Below, piece after piece: positions 7,242-15,788 of a DNA stretch of 47,669 bases. The position numbers were made by a program, and so were the translations under genes. This DNA comes from Pseudomonas fluorescens (GTDB taxonomy: Bacteria > Pseudomonadota > Gammaproteobacteria > Pseudomonadales > Pseudomonadaceae): positions 24,224 through 71,892 of the forward strand of contig NZ_LACH01000054.1 in the NCBI RefSeq assembly GCF_000968015.1. The letters run 5' to 3'. The notes under the pieces are model-generated. The model did no database searches and was not told the origin of the DNA. It saw nothing but the letters and a program-made list of their open reading frames with translations. Each line of letters opens with the position of its first letter. Position 1 is the first letter of the stretch.

Positions 7242-9140
7242 ATGAAAAGCGAAATACCAATGACGGATGTTTCTCCCGCTGAAGGACTCAGCACGCGCCC
7301 CACCACGTTTCGTCTCGGTCGCGCACTGGACACCGGGCTGCGCTGGCTGACCGAAGGCAGCGCGGCGTTGCTGGTGGTTATCGAAGTCACGCTGCTGTTT
7401 TGCAATGTGTTCTCGCGCTACGTGCTCAATCAACCCATCGTCTGGGGCGACGAACTGGCCTCGCTGCTGTTTCTCTGGCTGGCGATGCTCGGCTCAGTGG
7501 TGGCGATGCGTCGAGGCGAGCACATGCGGCTGACCTCGTTCATCGGGCGGCTGCCGCTGGAAAAACGCGCCTTTGTCGACACCTTGGGCGCCGTGATCGT
7601 CATCACATTCATCGGGTTGCTGTTCACGCCGGCCTGGGAGTACGTCAGCGACGAGTGGATCATCACCACTGCCGCCCTTGAAATCCCCAACGCCTTTCGC
7701 GTGTCCGCCATTGCGGTCGGCCTGAGCCTGATGCTGATGACCTGCGTTGCACGTCTGCTGACCAGTGCCCGGTTGATCGACTTTTCGGTGTCGGTGGCGA
7801 TGCTGGCCTCCCTGGCCGCGTTGTTGTGGGTGGCTGAAGGTTCCCTGCTGCTGATGGGCAACTGGAACCTGGTGGTCTTCTTCATGATCGGCGTGATGGC
7901 GATGATCGTCATCGGCGTGCCGATCATGGTGGCGTTCGGCCTGGCGACCGTGGCGTACCTGTCGACCATGACCAGCACACCCTTGACCCTGGTGGTCGGG
8001 CGGATGGACGAAGGCATGGCGAGCCTGATCTTGCTGGCCATTCCGTTGTTTGTGTTTTTGGGTGCGTTGATCGAAGCCATGGGCATGGCCCGCGCGATGA
8101 TCCGCTTCCTCTGCTCGTTGATCGGCCATGTCCGTGGCGGCCTGTCTTACGTGCTGATCGGGGCCATTTACCTGATCTCCGGCATTTCCGGCTCCAAGGC
8201 GGCCGACATGGCGGCCATCGCACCGGCGCTGTTTCCGGAAATGAAGAAACGCGGTGAGGATGAAAACGAACTGGTGGCGATGCTCAATGCGTCCGGGGCG
8301 ATGTCGGAAACCATTCCGCCAAGCCTGGTACTGATCACCATCGGTTCGGTGACCGGCGTGTCGATTTCCGCCCTGTTTACCGGTGGTTTCATGCCAGCGG
8401 TGGTGGGTGCCATCGCCATGGCGGCGGTGATCTGGTGGAAAAACCGCAAAGGCGAGGCCTCCACCGGCAAACGCGCTTCGGGCAAGGAAATTGGCCACTC
8501 GCTGCTGATCGCGTTACCGGCATTGGCCCTGCCCTTCGTGATCCGCACCGCGGTGGTTGAAGGGGTCGCGACCGCCACCGAAGTCGCCGCCATTGGCGTG
8601 GCTTACACCTTCATCGTCGGCTTGTTGTGCTACCGCTGCTTTGACTGGCGCCGCCTGTATCCGATTCTGGTCAGCACCGCGTCGTTGTCCGGCGCGATCC
8701 TGATCATCATCGGCAGCGCGACCGCCATGGCCTGGGCATTGACCCAGTCGGGCTTCTCGCACCAGTTGGCGCAGGTGATGTCGACGGTGCCGGGTGGCGC
8801 GATGGGCTTCCTGATCATCTCCGCCGTGGCGTTCATCCTTCTGGGCAGTTTTCTGGAAGGCATCCCGGCCATCGTGCTGTTCGGGCCGCTGCTGTTTCCG
8901 ATTGCCAAGGCCATGGGCATCAACGACGTGCATTACGCCATGGTCGCGATCTTCGCCATGGGCCTGGGTTTGTTCGCCCCACCGTTTGGCGTGGGTTTCT
9001 ACGCCGCCTGCGCCATCGCCAAGGTCGACCCCAGCGGCGCCATGCGTCGGGTCTGGCCGTATCTCGGCGCGCTGGTTGTGGCCCTGGGCGTGCTGATCGC
9101 CGTGCCATGGATTTCCATCGGTTTCCTGCCCAACGCCTGA
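7242..9140 (+). CDS. Fused TRAP transporter permease (DctQ-DctM)
   Basis: 632 aa inner-membrane protein. The first 175 or so residues are the small DctQ subunit (about four membrane spans, with WGDELASLLFLWLAMLGS). From about residue 205 follows the large DctM subunit with many spans, including GISGSKAADMAAIAPAL, SGAMSETIPPSLVLI and the C-terminal GLFAPPFGVGFYAACAI. It couples Na+ or H+ gradients to uptake of the ligand held by the DctP partner. The Q-M fusion is a known arrangement. The ATG at 7242 has a GGAG upstream; an in-frame ATG at 7260 is possible. It completes a three-domain TRAP importer with the preceding gene. Confidence 0.93.
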   Translation: MKSEIPMTDVSPAEGLSTRPTTFRLGRALDTGLRWLTEGSAALLVVIEVTLLFCNVFSRYVLNQPIVWGDELASLLFLWLAMLGSVVAMRRGEHMRLTSFIGRLPLEKRAFVDTLGAVIVITFIGLLFTPAWEYVSDEWIITTAALEIPNAFRVSAIAVGLSLMLMTCVARLLTSARLIDFSVSVAMLASLAALLWVAEGSLLLMGNWNLVVFFMIGVMAMIVIGVPIMVAFGLATVAYLSTMTSTPLTLVVGRMDEGMASLILLAIPLFVFLGALIEAMGMARAMIRFLCSLIGHVRGGLSYVLIGAIYLISGISGSKAADMAAIAPALFPEMKKRGEDENELVAMLNASGAMSETIPPSLVLITIGSVTGVSISALFTGGFMPAVVGAIAMAAVIWWKNRKGEASTGKRASGKEIGHSLLIALPALALPFVIRTAVVEGVATATEVAAIGVAYTFIVGLLCYRCFDWRRLYPILVSTASLSGAILIIIGSATAMAWALTQSGFSHQLAQVMSTVPGGAMGFLIISAVAFILLGSFLEGIPAIVLFGPLLFPIAKAMGINDVHYAMVAIFAMGLGLFAPPFGVGFYAACAIAKVDPSGAMRRVWPYLGALVVALGVLIAVPWISIGFLPNA

Positions 9141-9180
9141 ATCACTTTTTGACTGTCAGCACTCAAATACGAGGTTTCTC

Positions 9181-9639
9181 ATGAATTTCTCCACACTCGA
9201 AGCCGGCACCGCCACCGAACGCAAACTGATCGTCGACAAGGAACGCACCATCTCGTTTCTCGGCGAAGACTTGCGCATCTACGCCACGCCCCGCCTGGTG
9301 GATGACATCGAACGGACGTGCCTGGACTACCTGCTGACCTTCCTCGATGAGGGCGAAAACACCGTCGGCGCGGCAGTCGACATCCGCCACGTTGGGGCCA
9401 CGTTGCTGGGCATGTCGGTCAGCATCGTCGCCACGGTTACCCGGATCGAGGGTCGCAGCGTCACCTTCAACGTCGAAGTGCGCGATGACGTCGAGCTGGT
9501 GGCCACGGCGGCGCATACCCGGGTGGTGGTGAACGTCGCCAAACTGCGCAGCCGCGTTCAGGCCAAGGCCGAGGCAGCCGCCGCAGGGGAAGTCGAAGAC
9601 AGCGCACTCAGCCCTTCCCAATTCGCCGCGTCGCGCTGA
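9181..9639 (+). CDS. FlK-like hot-dog thioesterase
   Basis: 152 aa single hot-dog domain. The family prototype is the fluoroacetyl-CoA thioesterase FlK. The three FlK catalytic residues appear with identical spacing: T36 and E44 in YATPRLVDDIERTC and H70 in DIRHVGATLLGM (FlK T42, E50, H76; a constant offset of six). It would hydrolyse an acyl-CoA, fitting the CoA-transferase and crotonase upstream. Most homologues without a fluoroacetate context have unknown acyl-CoA substrates, so specificity is not assigned. It lies 40 bases after the TRAP permease and 15 before the first amidohydrolase, in an evident operon with GAGG before the ATG. Confidence 0.85.
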   Translation: MNFSTLEAGTATERKLIVDKERTISFLGEDLRIYATPRLVDDIERTCLDYLLTFLDEGENTVGAAVDIRHVGATLLGMSVSIVATVTRIEGRSVTFNVEVRDDVELVATAAHTRVVVNVAKLRSRVQAKAEAAAAGEVEDSALSPSQFAASR

Positions 9640-9654
9640 GCAAGGGACCCCGTC

Positions 9655-10614
9655 ATGATCACGCTGCACGAACGCAACGGCTTGCCCAACCTGGCGGCCG
9701 AGGATGCGCTGCCGATTGTCGATGCTCACCACCACTTGTGGGACCTGGGCAACGGTCGTTATCCGTGGCTGCAGGACGAGTATCACGAGGATTTTTTCCT
9801 CGGCGACTATCACAGCCTGTGCCGTGATTTCTTGCCGGAAAACTTTCTTGCCCTGACCGAAAGACAACGGTTGGTGGGCACGGTGCATGTCGAGGCCGAG
9901 CGTGCTCGCGATGAGCAAGTCGCCGAGACACGCTGGCTGGAACAGGTGAATGCCCGTTACGGCTTCCCGAATGCCATCGTTGCCCATGCCTGGTTCGATC
10001 GTGAGGACAGCGCGGAAATCCTCGCGGCACAGGCCGCCCGGCCGCTGGTGAAAGGCATACGCTCCAAACCCGTCACTTCGGCATCGCCTGAGGTGTCGAT
10101 TGCCGGGGCTCGCGGCACCATGCAAGACCCGAAATGGCTGGAAGGCTTTTCGCGTCTGGCGGATCACGACCTGTCGTGGGATCTGCGCGTGCCGCCGTGG
10201 CACCTGGTGGAGGCCGCTGAAGTGGCAGCGATGTTTCCGCAGATCCGGATCGCCCTCAATCACACCGGTTTCGCCTGGGATCGCAGCCCGCACGGCATGG
10301 CCCGTTGGCGCAAAGGCCTGGAAGCCCTGGCCCTGCAACCCAACGTGCACATCAAGCTCTCGGAGTTCGGGCTGAAAGACTCGCCCTGGAACTACGACGA
10401 CAACCGGATCGTGGTGCTGACCGCACTGGAGATCTTCGGCCCCGAGCGCTGCATATTCGCCAGCAATTTCCCGGTCGCCGGATTGCGCGCGTCCTACGAC
10501 ACGATTGCCGACGGCATGGCCGCGATGCTCGCGCCACTGGGCCGTGCCGTGCAGGAAGCGGTGTTCGCCGGCAATGCACAACGCTTTTATCGTCTGGAGG
10601 AACAGCATGGATAA
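9655..10614 (+). CDS. Amidohydrolase_2 / COG3618 lactonase-type hydrolase (first copy)
   Basis: 319 aa TIM-barrel hydrolase of the PF04909 family, which includes sugar-acid lactonases and 2-pyrone-4,6-dicarboxylate lactonase. The metal-type HxH is H25/H27 in VDAHHHLWD. ALNHTGF and the C-terminal IFASNFPVAG are present. The position that is aspartate in GSDWP-type members is asparagine here. It overlaps the next gene by eight bases, and that gene is a diverged paralogue of the same length. It probably opens a lactone or cleaves a C-C or C-N bond of a pathway intermediate. Confidence 0.85.
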   Translation: MITLHERNGLPNLAAEDALPIVDAHHHLWDLGNGRYPWLQDEYHEDFFLGDYHSLCRDFLPENFLALTERQRLVGTVHVEAERARDEQVAETRWLEQVNARYGFPNAIVAHAWFDREDSAEILAAQAARPLVKGIRSKPVTSASPEVSIAGARGTMQDPKWLEGFSRLADHDLSWDLRVPPWHLVEAAEVAAMFPQIRIALNHTGFAWDRSPHGMARWRKGLEALALQPNVHIKLSEFGLKDSPWNYDDNRIVVLTALEIFGPERCIFASNFPVAGLRASYDTIADGMAAMLAPLGRAVQEAVFAGNAQRFYRLEEQHG

Positions 10615-11566
10615 CCCATCCGTGATCGACTGGCGCGCGCGCTTTTTGGCCAGCGGCGAAGATGCGGACTTACCCATCGTCGACGCCCACCAGCATTATT
10701 TCGATATCGAAAAGCATTACTACCCGTGGCTGAACGACCGCCCGTTGCGACCGTTTCGTTACGGCGATTACTCGTCGATCTGCCGCAACTTTCTGCCTGA
10801 GGACTATCGCCGGCTGACGGGCAACCATCGCATCGTGCAGACCGTCGTCATCGAGGGTGAATGGGACCCTGCGACGCCCGCCGATGAGGTGAGGTTTGTC
10901 GAGTCTCTGGCACATAACGAACCGACCCTGGCGGCAATGGTGGCGCAGGCCTGGCTTGATCGTGAAGACGCATCGGACCTCTTGCGCCAGTACGGCGATC
11001 ATCCGTTGGTGCGCGGGGTGCGCCACAAACCTGCGGTCACCAGCCTTGAGGCATGGCGCGAAGATTTCGTGGCGCCAGGCTCCATGCGTGACCCTCGTTG
11101 GCGCGAGGGCTACGCACAACTGGCTGAAAATGGCCTGCACTTCGAGTTGCAGGCGCCCTGGTGGCATCTGGCGGAAGCGGCCGAGCTGGCCAGGGACTTT
11201 CCTGACGTGACCATCGTGGTCAATCACACGGCGCTGCCGGCTGATCGTTCGGAAGAAGGGCTAGCCGGCTGGCGTGAAAACCTCGCGTTGCTGGCACGCG
11301 AGCCGAACGTTGCCTTGAAGATTTCAGGTATCTGTATCCCCGGCAAGGCGTGGCCCGTCGAGTCGAACCGCGTGGTGGTGAACGACGCGATTTCGATTGT
11401 CGATGTCAGTCGCTGCGCATTTGCCAGCAATTACCCGGTCGACGGCGTCGTGAACGGCATGAGCGAGATCTTCGACGGCTTCAAAACGATTGTCAGCGAC
11501 CGCTCCCTCACAGATCGCCTCGCCCTGTTTCATGACAACGCCCGACGTATTTACCGGCTCACATGA
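10607..11566 (+). CDS. Amidohydrolase_2 / COG3618 lactonase-type hydrolase (second copy)
   Basis: 319 aa, same fold as the preceding protein and evidently a paralogue: both share LPIVDAHxH, YPWL, the GDYxSxCRxFLPE segment and VNHT/LNHT. HxH is H28/H30. The C-terminal motif reads FASNYPVDG, again with asparagine in place of the usual aspartate. The ATG at 10607 lies inside the end of the previous gene and has GGAGG upstream, so the two are coupled. A longer in-frame reading from 10505 only extends into the first gene and is rejected. The pair may act on two stereoisomers or two successive intermediates (inference). Confidence 0.85.
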   Translation: MDNPSVIDWRARFLASGEDADLPIVDAHQHYFDIEKHYYPWLNDRPLRPFRYGDYSSICRNFLPEDYRRLTGNHRIVQTVVIEGEWDPATPADEVRFVESLAHNEPTLAAMVAQAWLDREDASDLLRQYGDHPLVRGVRHKPAVTSLEAWREDFVAPGSMRDPRWREGYAQLAENGLHFELQAPWWHLAEAAELARDFPDVTIVVNHTALPADRSEEGLAGWRENLALLAREPNVALKISGICIPGKAWPVESNRVVVNDAISIVDVSRCAFASNYPVDGVVNGMSEIFDGFKTIVSDRSLTDRLALFHDNARRIYRLT

Positions 11567-11596
11567 CCCGAATTGAACAGACCTTCAGGAGTTCCC

Positions 11597-13174
11597 ATGT
11601 TTGAAGTTTCAGGCCACAACTACATCGCAGGCGCTCGTTCGGCAAAAGGTTCGAGCACCTTGCAAAGCCACGACGCCAGTACCGGCGAAGCACTGCCGTA
11701 TCGTTTCCATCAGGCGACCGTGGATGAAGTGAACACGGCTGCAGAAGCGGCGGCCACGGCTTACCCGATCTTTCGCCATCTTTCATCCGCCCGACGCGCT
11801 CAGTTTTTGGAGGCTATTGCCACTGAGCTTGACGCGCTGGACGACTCGTTCATTGCCCTTGTGTGCCGGGAAACCGCCCTGCCTGCCGGCCGGATTCAAG
11901 GTGAGCGGGCACGCACCAGCGGCCAGATGCGCCTGTTCGCCACGATGCTGCGTCGCGGCGATTTCTACGGCGCCCGCATAGATCGTGCGCTACCGGATCG
12001 CCAACCGTTGCCTCGCCCCGACCTGCGCCAGTACCGCACCGGGCTCGGTCCGGTCGCCGTGTTCGGGGCCAGCAATTTCCCGCTGGCCTTCTCCACCGCT
12101 GGCGGCGACACCGCTTCCGCCCTCGCAGCGGGTTGCCCAGTGGTGTTCAAGGCCCATAGCGGGCATATGGCAACCGCCGATTACGTCGCCGATGCGATCA
12201 CTCGCGCGGCCAGAAAAACCGGGATGCCGGATGGCGTGTTCAACCTGCTCTACGGCAGCGTTGGCGAGGCGCTGGTCAAGCATCCGGCGATCCAGGCGGT
12301 GGGTTTCACTGGGTCATTGCGTGGCGGCCGGGCCTTGTGTGACATGGCGGCGGCGCGTCCTCAACCGATCCCGGTGTTCGCCGAGATGAGCAGCATCAAC
12401 CCGGTGGTGGTGATGCCCGAAGCACTCAAGGCGCGCGGGGAAAAGATCGCTGCCGAATTGGCCGCTTCCGTGGTGTTGGGCGCAGGTCAGTTCTGCACCA
12501 ATCCCGGTTTGGTACTGGGTATTCGCTCGCCGGAGTTCACGGCTTTCCTCGAGCGCTTTACCGGTTTGATGAGTGAACAACCGGCGCAAACCATGCTCAA
12601 CGCCGGCGCGTTGAAAAGCTATTGCCACGGTTTGGACAACCTACGCGCTCATGCTGGCATGACTCACCTGGCCGGCGCACAACAACAGGGCAATCAGGCA
12701 CGGCCGCAAGTGTTCAAGGCCGACGTCAGCCTCTTGATCAACGGTGATGAGCTGCTGCAGGAAGAAGTCTTCGGCCCGACCACCCTCGTGGTGGACGTCG
12801 CTGACCAGGCCGAGTTGCTCCAGGCACTGCACGGTTTGCGCGGTCAGTTGACCGCCACGCTGATCGTCGAAGATTCGGAACTCAATACCCTGAACGAAGT
12901 GCTGGCCCTGCTGGAACAGAAAGTCGGGCGCGTGCTGTTCAACGGCTACCCGACCGGGGTGGAAGTCTGCGATGCCATGGTCCACGGCGGACCGTACCCG
13001 GCCACGTCGGATGCTCGCGGTACCTCGGTCGGGACGTTGGCGATCGATCGTTTTCTGCGTCCCGTGTGTTATCAGAACTGCCCCGACAGCTTGCTGCCGG
13101 ACGCGCTGAAGAACGCTAACCCGCTCAGCATCGCCCGACTGGTGGACGGCGTCAGCCGCCGCGATGCGCTGTAA
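11597..13174 (+). CDS. NADP-type aldehyde dehydrogenase, ketoglutarate-semialdehyde dehydrogenase family
   Basis: 525 aa, the length of the 2,5-dioxovalerate (alpha-ketoglutaric semialdehyde) dehydrogenase branch. AGGAG lies six bases before the ATG at 11597; an in-frame ATG at 11573 is a less likely start. Visible family features are GPVAVFGASNFPLAFSTAGG, the FTGS segment, FAEMSSINPVV and the catalytic cysteine C300 in GAGQFCTNPG. It oxidises a semialdehyde to a carboxylate, usually feeding 2-oxoglutarate to the TCA cycle. It follows the paired lactonase-type hydrolases by 30 bases. That order, lactonase then semialdehyde oxidation, resembles non-phosphorylative sugar-acid routes. Confidence 0.9.
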   Translation: MFEVSGHNYIAGARSAKGSSTLQSHDASTGEALPYRFHQATVDEVNTAAEAAATAYPIFRHLSSARRAQFLEAIATELDALDDSFIALVCRETALPAGRIQGERARTSGQMRLFATMLRRGDFYGARIDRALPDRQPLPRPDLRQYRTGLGPVAVFGASNFPLAFSTAGGDTASALAAGCPVVFKAHSGHMATADYVADAITRAARKTGMPDGVFNLLYGSVGEALVKHPAIQAVGFTGSLRGGRALCDMAAARPQPIPVFAEMSSINPVVVMPEALKARGEKIAAELAASVVLGAGQFCTNPGLVLGIRSPEFTAFLERFTGLMSEQPAQTMLNAGALKSYCHGLDNLRAHAGMTHLAGAQQQGNQARPQVFKADVSLLINGDELLQEEVFGPTTLVVDVADQAELLQALHGLRGQLTATLIVEDSELNTLNEVLALLEQKVGRVLFNGYPTGVEVCDAMVHGGPYPATSDARGTSVGTLAIDRFLRPVCYQNCPDSLLPDALKNANPLSIARLVDGVSRRDAL

Positions 13175-13274
13175 GTCACCCGGCTTCAACTAACACCCGC
13201 TGTCAGCACAACTTCCGCGCCTGTTGAACAACAGGCGTCGGATTCGCTCGTCCCGAAAACCGCACCACCCACAC

Positions 13275-13283
13275 AACAACAAA
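13275..13283 (+). promoter_or_regulatory. CA motif before the DUF296 gene
   Basis: AACAACAAA within an A/C-rich leader just upstream of the AGAGGAAG ribosome site for the ATG at 13299. It fits the AAnAAnAA pattern of Hfq/Crc sites. Confidence 0.5.
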
Positions 13284-13298
13284 AACAGAGGAAGTCTC

Positions 13299-13871
13299 AT
13301 GCACGTTCAACTTCACCCGAAACAGCGCTTTTGCAAATTGATGCTGGCCGTGGCCGCCGCCGTGATGATCACCACCGCAGGCGCTCAACTGGCCGTTGCC
13401 GAAACCACTCCCGCCGCGACGACAACCCCCATGCAATGTGCCACTGAAGCCACACCGCGCTACACCAAAACCCCCACCGGTTACCTCATGGTGCTGCGCA
13501 TGGGCGATAACGCCTTTAAAGAGCTGACCAAACTGGCCATCGCCGAAAAAATCCCCAGCGCCTCCATCACCGGCATCGGCTTCGGCAATGTGAAGTTCGG
13601 TTTCTGGAACAAGGACAAAAAGGACTTCGACGCCAAGACCTTGAACAGTGTCGAGATGGCGAGCATCACCGGCTCCGTGGCGTGGAAGAACGACCAGCCT
13701 TCGATCCATATGCACGGCGTCGCCGGCGACGCGACGTTCCAGGCGTACGGCGGCCACATCCTCGACTTCGAGGTCACGACGGGTTCGATGGAAATTACTG
13801 TGATCGTCCATCAGCGTCGCCTGGAACGCGGGATTGATCCGTGCATCGGCGCCAACGTGCTGGGTATTTAA
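13299..13871 (+). CDS. Exported PPC/DUF296-domain protein
   Basis: 190 aa. The ATG at 13299 follows AGAGGAAG and gives a signal peptide ending near AVAE (about residue 35). Residues 60-190 form a PPC (DUF296) domain, with GYLMVLRMGDNAF, SASITGIGFGNVKFGF and HMHGVAGDATFQAYGGH. H137, H139 and H153 match the histidine cluster that can bind metal in bacterial members. The same domain is found in plant AT-hook proteins, but here it is exported, so a DNA role is unlikely. It sits between the catabolic genes and the OprD porin, separated from the porin by a hairpin. Function unknown; a periplasmic enzyme or ligand-binding role is possible. Confidence 0.8.
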   Translation: MHVQLHPKQRFCKLMLAVAAAVMITTAGAQLAVAETTPAATTTPMQCATEATPRYTKTPTGYLMVLRMGDNAFKELTKLAIAEKIPSASITGIGFGNVKFGFWNKDKKDFDAKTLNSVEMASITGSVAWKNDQPSIHMHGVAGDATFQAYGGHILDFEVTTGSMEITVIVHQRRLERGIDPCIGANVLGI

Positions 13872-13883
13872 CTCAAGCGTCAC

Positions 13884-13907
13884 GCTCCCGCAGGCAACTG
13901 CGGGAGC
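13884..13907. terminator. Intercistronic hairpin
   Basis: GCTCCCGCAG-GCAA-CTGCGGGAGC is a perfect ten-base-pair stem with a GCAA tetraloop. There is no T-run, so it more likely stabilises an mRNA end or attenuates between the DUF296 and porin genes than fully terminates. Confidence 0.5.
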
Positions 13908-13948
13908 CACTCTCCCCCATTCAAACTACAAAAAAAAGGGCGGTTTCG

Positions 13949-15256
13949 ATGAGCAATAAAACAACGGCGGTAATGATTGCACTGGGCGCCATCGCACTGA
14001 GCACCCAGGCGCACGCCGACTTCCTGAGTGACAGCAAAGCCACCCTGGGAATGAGAAATTTCTACTTCAACAACGACAACCGCGACGGCACGGCCGCGCC
14101 TTCGAAAACCGAAGAGTGGGCGCAAGGTTTCATGCTCGATTACAAGTCGGGCTACACCGATGGCACGGTCGGGTTTGGCGTCGATGCATTGGGCTTGATG
14201 GGGATCACGCTGGACAGTGGCAAAGGACGGCACGTCGGCAGTTCGATGATTCCTTCGGACAGCGACAACAGCGCCGTCGACGAATGGAGCCGGCTGGGGT
14301 TGACCGGCAAAGTCAAAGTCTCAAAAACCGAACTTCGCCTGGGCACACTGATGCCCAAACTTCCAATCCTCGTCTCCAACGACGGCCGCCTGCTGCCGCA
14401 GACCTTCGAAGGTGGCCAGATCACCTCGGGCGAGTTCAAGGACTTGACCCTCACGGGAGGCCGAATCGAACACGCAACCGGTCGGGGCTCAAGCGATCAG
14501 ACGGGGTTGGCCGCCACCGGCGGCACCCGTGAAAGCAATGCCTTCGACTTCGCCGGCGGCGACTGGAAAATCACCAAGGACCTGACCGCCCAGTATTACT
14601 ACGCCCACCTGGACGACTACTACACCCAGCAGTTTTTCGGCCTGATCCACACGCTGGCGATCACGGAAGGTCAATCGCTGAAAACCGACTTGCGCTATTT
14701 CAAGACCGATTCATCCGGTAGAAACAGCTCGGGCACGTCGGGCTACAGAATCAGTGGCTTCACCGAGGGTAATGATGGCGAGATCGACAATAAAACCTGG
14801 AGTGCCGCACTGATTTACACCTTGGGTGGCCATGCAATCACTGCGGGCTATCAAAGCGTTTCGAGTGGCAGCAACTTCACGCAGCTCAATCAGGGAGGCC
14901 TGGCCAACAAGGGTGCCGGCGGCTCCAGCGTTTACCTGTACACCGACCGTCTGATTCAAACCTTCACCCGCGCGGGCGAACGCACAGCCTTCGGTCAATA
15001 CGCCTATGACTTTGCTGCCATGGGTGTGCCCGGCCTGAAAGCGTCCGTCATGTACCTCAGCGGGGACGATATCAAGACAACCTCTGGCGATACCCAGAAG
15101 GAATGGGAGCGGGACATTGCGCTGGACTACGTGATTCAGTCCGGGGCTCTGAAAAATGTCGGATTTGGATGGCGTAACGGCAAGTCCAACAGCGAGGCGG
15201 CGCGTGATCAGGACCAGAATCGCTTGATCGTGAGCTACAGCATTCCTTTGCTTTAG
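13949..15256 (+). CDS. OprD-family outer-membrane porin
   Basis: 435 aa outer-membrane beta-barrel. The ATG at 13949 gives a signal peptide ending TQAHA; upstream is an A-rich run then AAGGGCGG. Family features are DFLSDSKATLGMRNFYFNNDNRD, EWAQGFMLDYKSGYTDGTVGFGVDALG, LRLGTLMPKLPIL and a C-terminal SYSIPLL strand. OprD-type (Occ) channels admit small carboxylates or basic amino acids. At the end of the TRAP-containing cluster it probably gives the substrate passage across the outer membrane. The barrel is full length with no breaks. Confidence 0.92.
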   Translation: MSNKTTAVMIALGAIALSTQAHADFLSDSKATLGMRNFYFNNDNRDGTAAPSKTEEWAQGFMLDYKSGYTDGTVGFGVDALGLMGITLDSGKGRHVGSSMIPSDSDNSAVDEWSRLGLTGKVKVSKTELRLGTLMPKLPILVSNDGRLLPQTFEGGQITSGEFKDLTLTGGRIEHATGRGSSDQTGLAATGGTRESNAFDFAGGDWKITKDLTAQYYYAHLDDYYTQQFFGLIHTLAITEGQSLKTDLRYFKTDSSGRNSSGTSGYRISGFTEGNDGEIDNKTWSAALIYTLGGHAITAGYQSVSSGSNFTQLNQGGLANKGAGGSSVYLYTDRLIQTFTRAGERTAFGQYAYDFAAMGVPGLKASVMYLSGDDIKTTSGDTQKEWERDIALDYVIQSGALKNVGFGWRNGKSNSEAARDQDQNRLIVSYSIPLL

Positions 15257-15413
15257 CATCGGGGTCTAAAGGGGTTGCCCGGCGAGGGGTTGAGCTTTTT
15301 CAGAAGCAGGCTTTGGGCTGATCACGCTTCGGCAGGGAACTCCTGACGACCGCCACGCATCCTACAGATGAGGTACTTCCTTTTTTGCATCACGCTTTAC
15401 AGAGGACACCGTC

Positions 15414-15731
15414 ATGCGCCGTCTGATTATCATCTCTTCCCTTTTGCTGTGTTTACCCTTCGGCTCCGCTATGGCCAAAGTGGATGCGGGCGATGTCGCC
15501 ACGTCAGCCGGGGTTTCCGCATCGTTGTACTCGACCTTCAAGGATGACAAACGAGTGATTCCGGCTCGGGATGACGCCTCCAGCTTCGTCGCCAGTGGCG
15601 GCGCGATTCGTGGTGTTTATCTGGAGTCTTACTTAAAGCAGATTCGTCAGGAACATCCCGGCCTCAACGCCAGCGACGAAGACCTGGCCAGAGCAATCCT
15701 CGTCCAGGAAGGCGTAGCTGCGGGTCAATAA
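15414..15731 (+). CDS. Small exported DUF2388 protein
   Basis: 105 aa with a cleavable signal peptide (RRLIIISSLLLCLPFGSAMA) and a short mature part containing TSAGVSASLYSTFKDDK, DDASSFVASGG and a C-terminal DEDLARAILVQ. This pattern is the DUF2388 family, widespread in Pseudomonas and of unknown function. AGAGGA lies eight bases before the ATG. It is convergent with the PLP-dependent gene, with hairpins in between. No functional link to the porin upstream is evident. Confidence 0.85.
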   Translation: MRRLIIISSLLLCLPFGSAMAKVDAGDVATSAGVSASLYSTFKDDKRVIPARDDASSFVASGGAIRGVYLESYLKQIRQEHPGLNASDEDLARAILVQEGVAAGQ

Positions 15732-15733
15732 AG

Positions 15734-15788
15734 GCTGGAAAACCAGCGGTAGGGCTTGCGGCACCCGGATAGCGTTTGCAGCCCTACC
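15734..15788. terminator. Convergent-gene hairpins
   Basis: A five-pair hairpin GCTGG-AAAA-CCAGC (15734-15747) is followed by a larger stem, GGTAGGGCT (15748-15756) with AGCCCTACC (15780-15788). The larger stem overlaps the stop codon of the leftward gene. Probable bidirectional transcript end between two convergent genes. Confidence 0.45.

Noticed and set aside
9163..10677. 504-aa open frame on the minus strand opposite the thioesterase and amidohydrolase genes
   Set aside because: It is a shadow of high-GC codon usage; the plus-strand genes have clear family motifs and ribosome sites, while this translation is Arg/Gly/Gln-rich with no recognisable domain.
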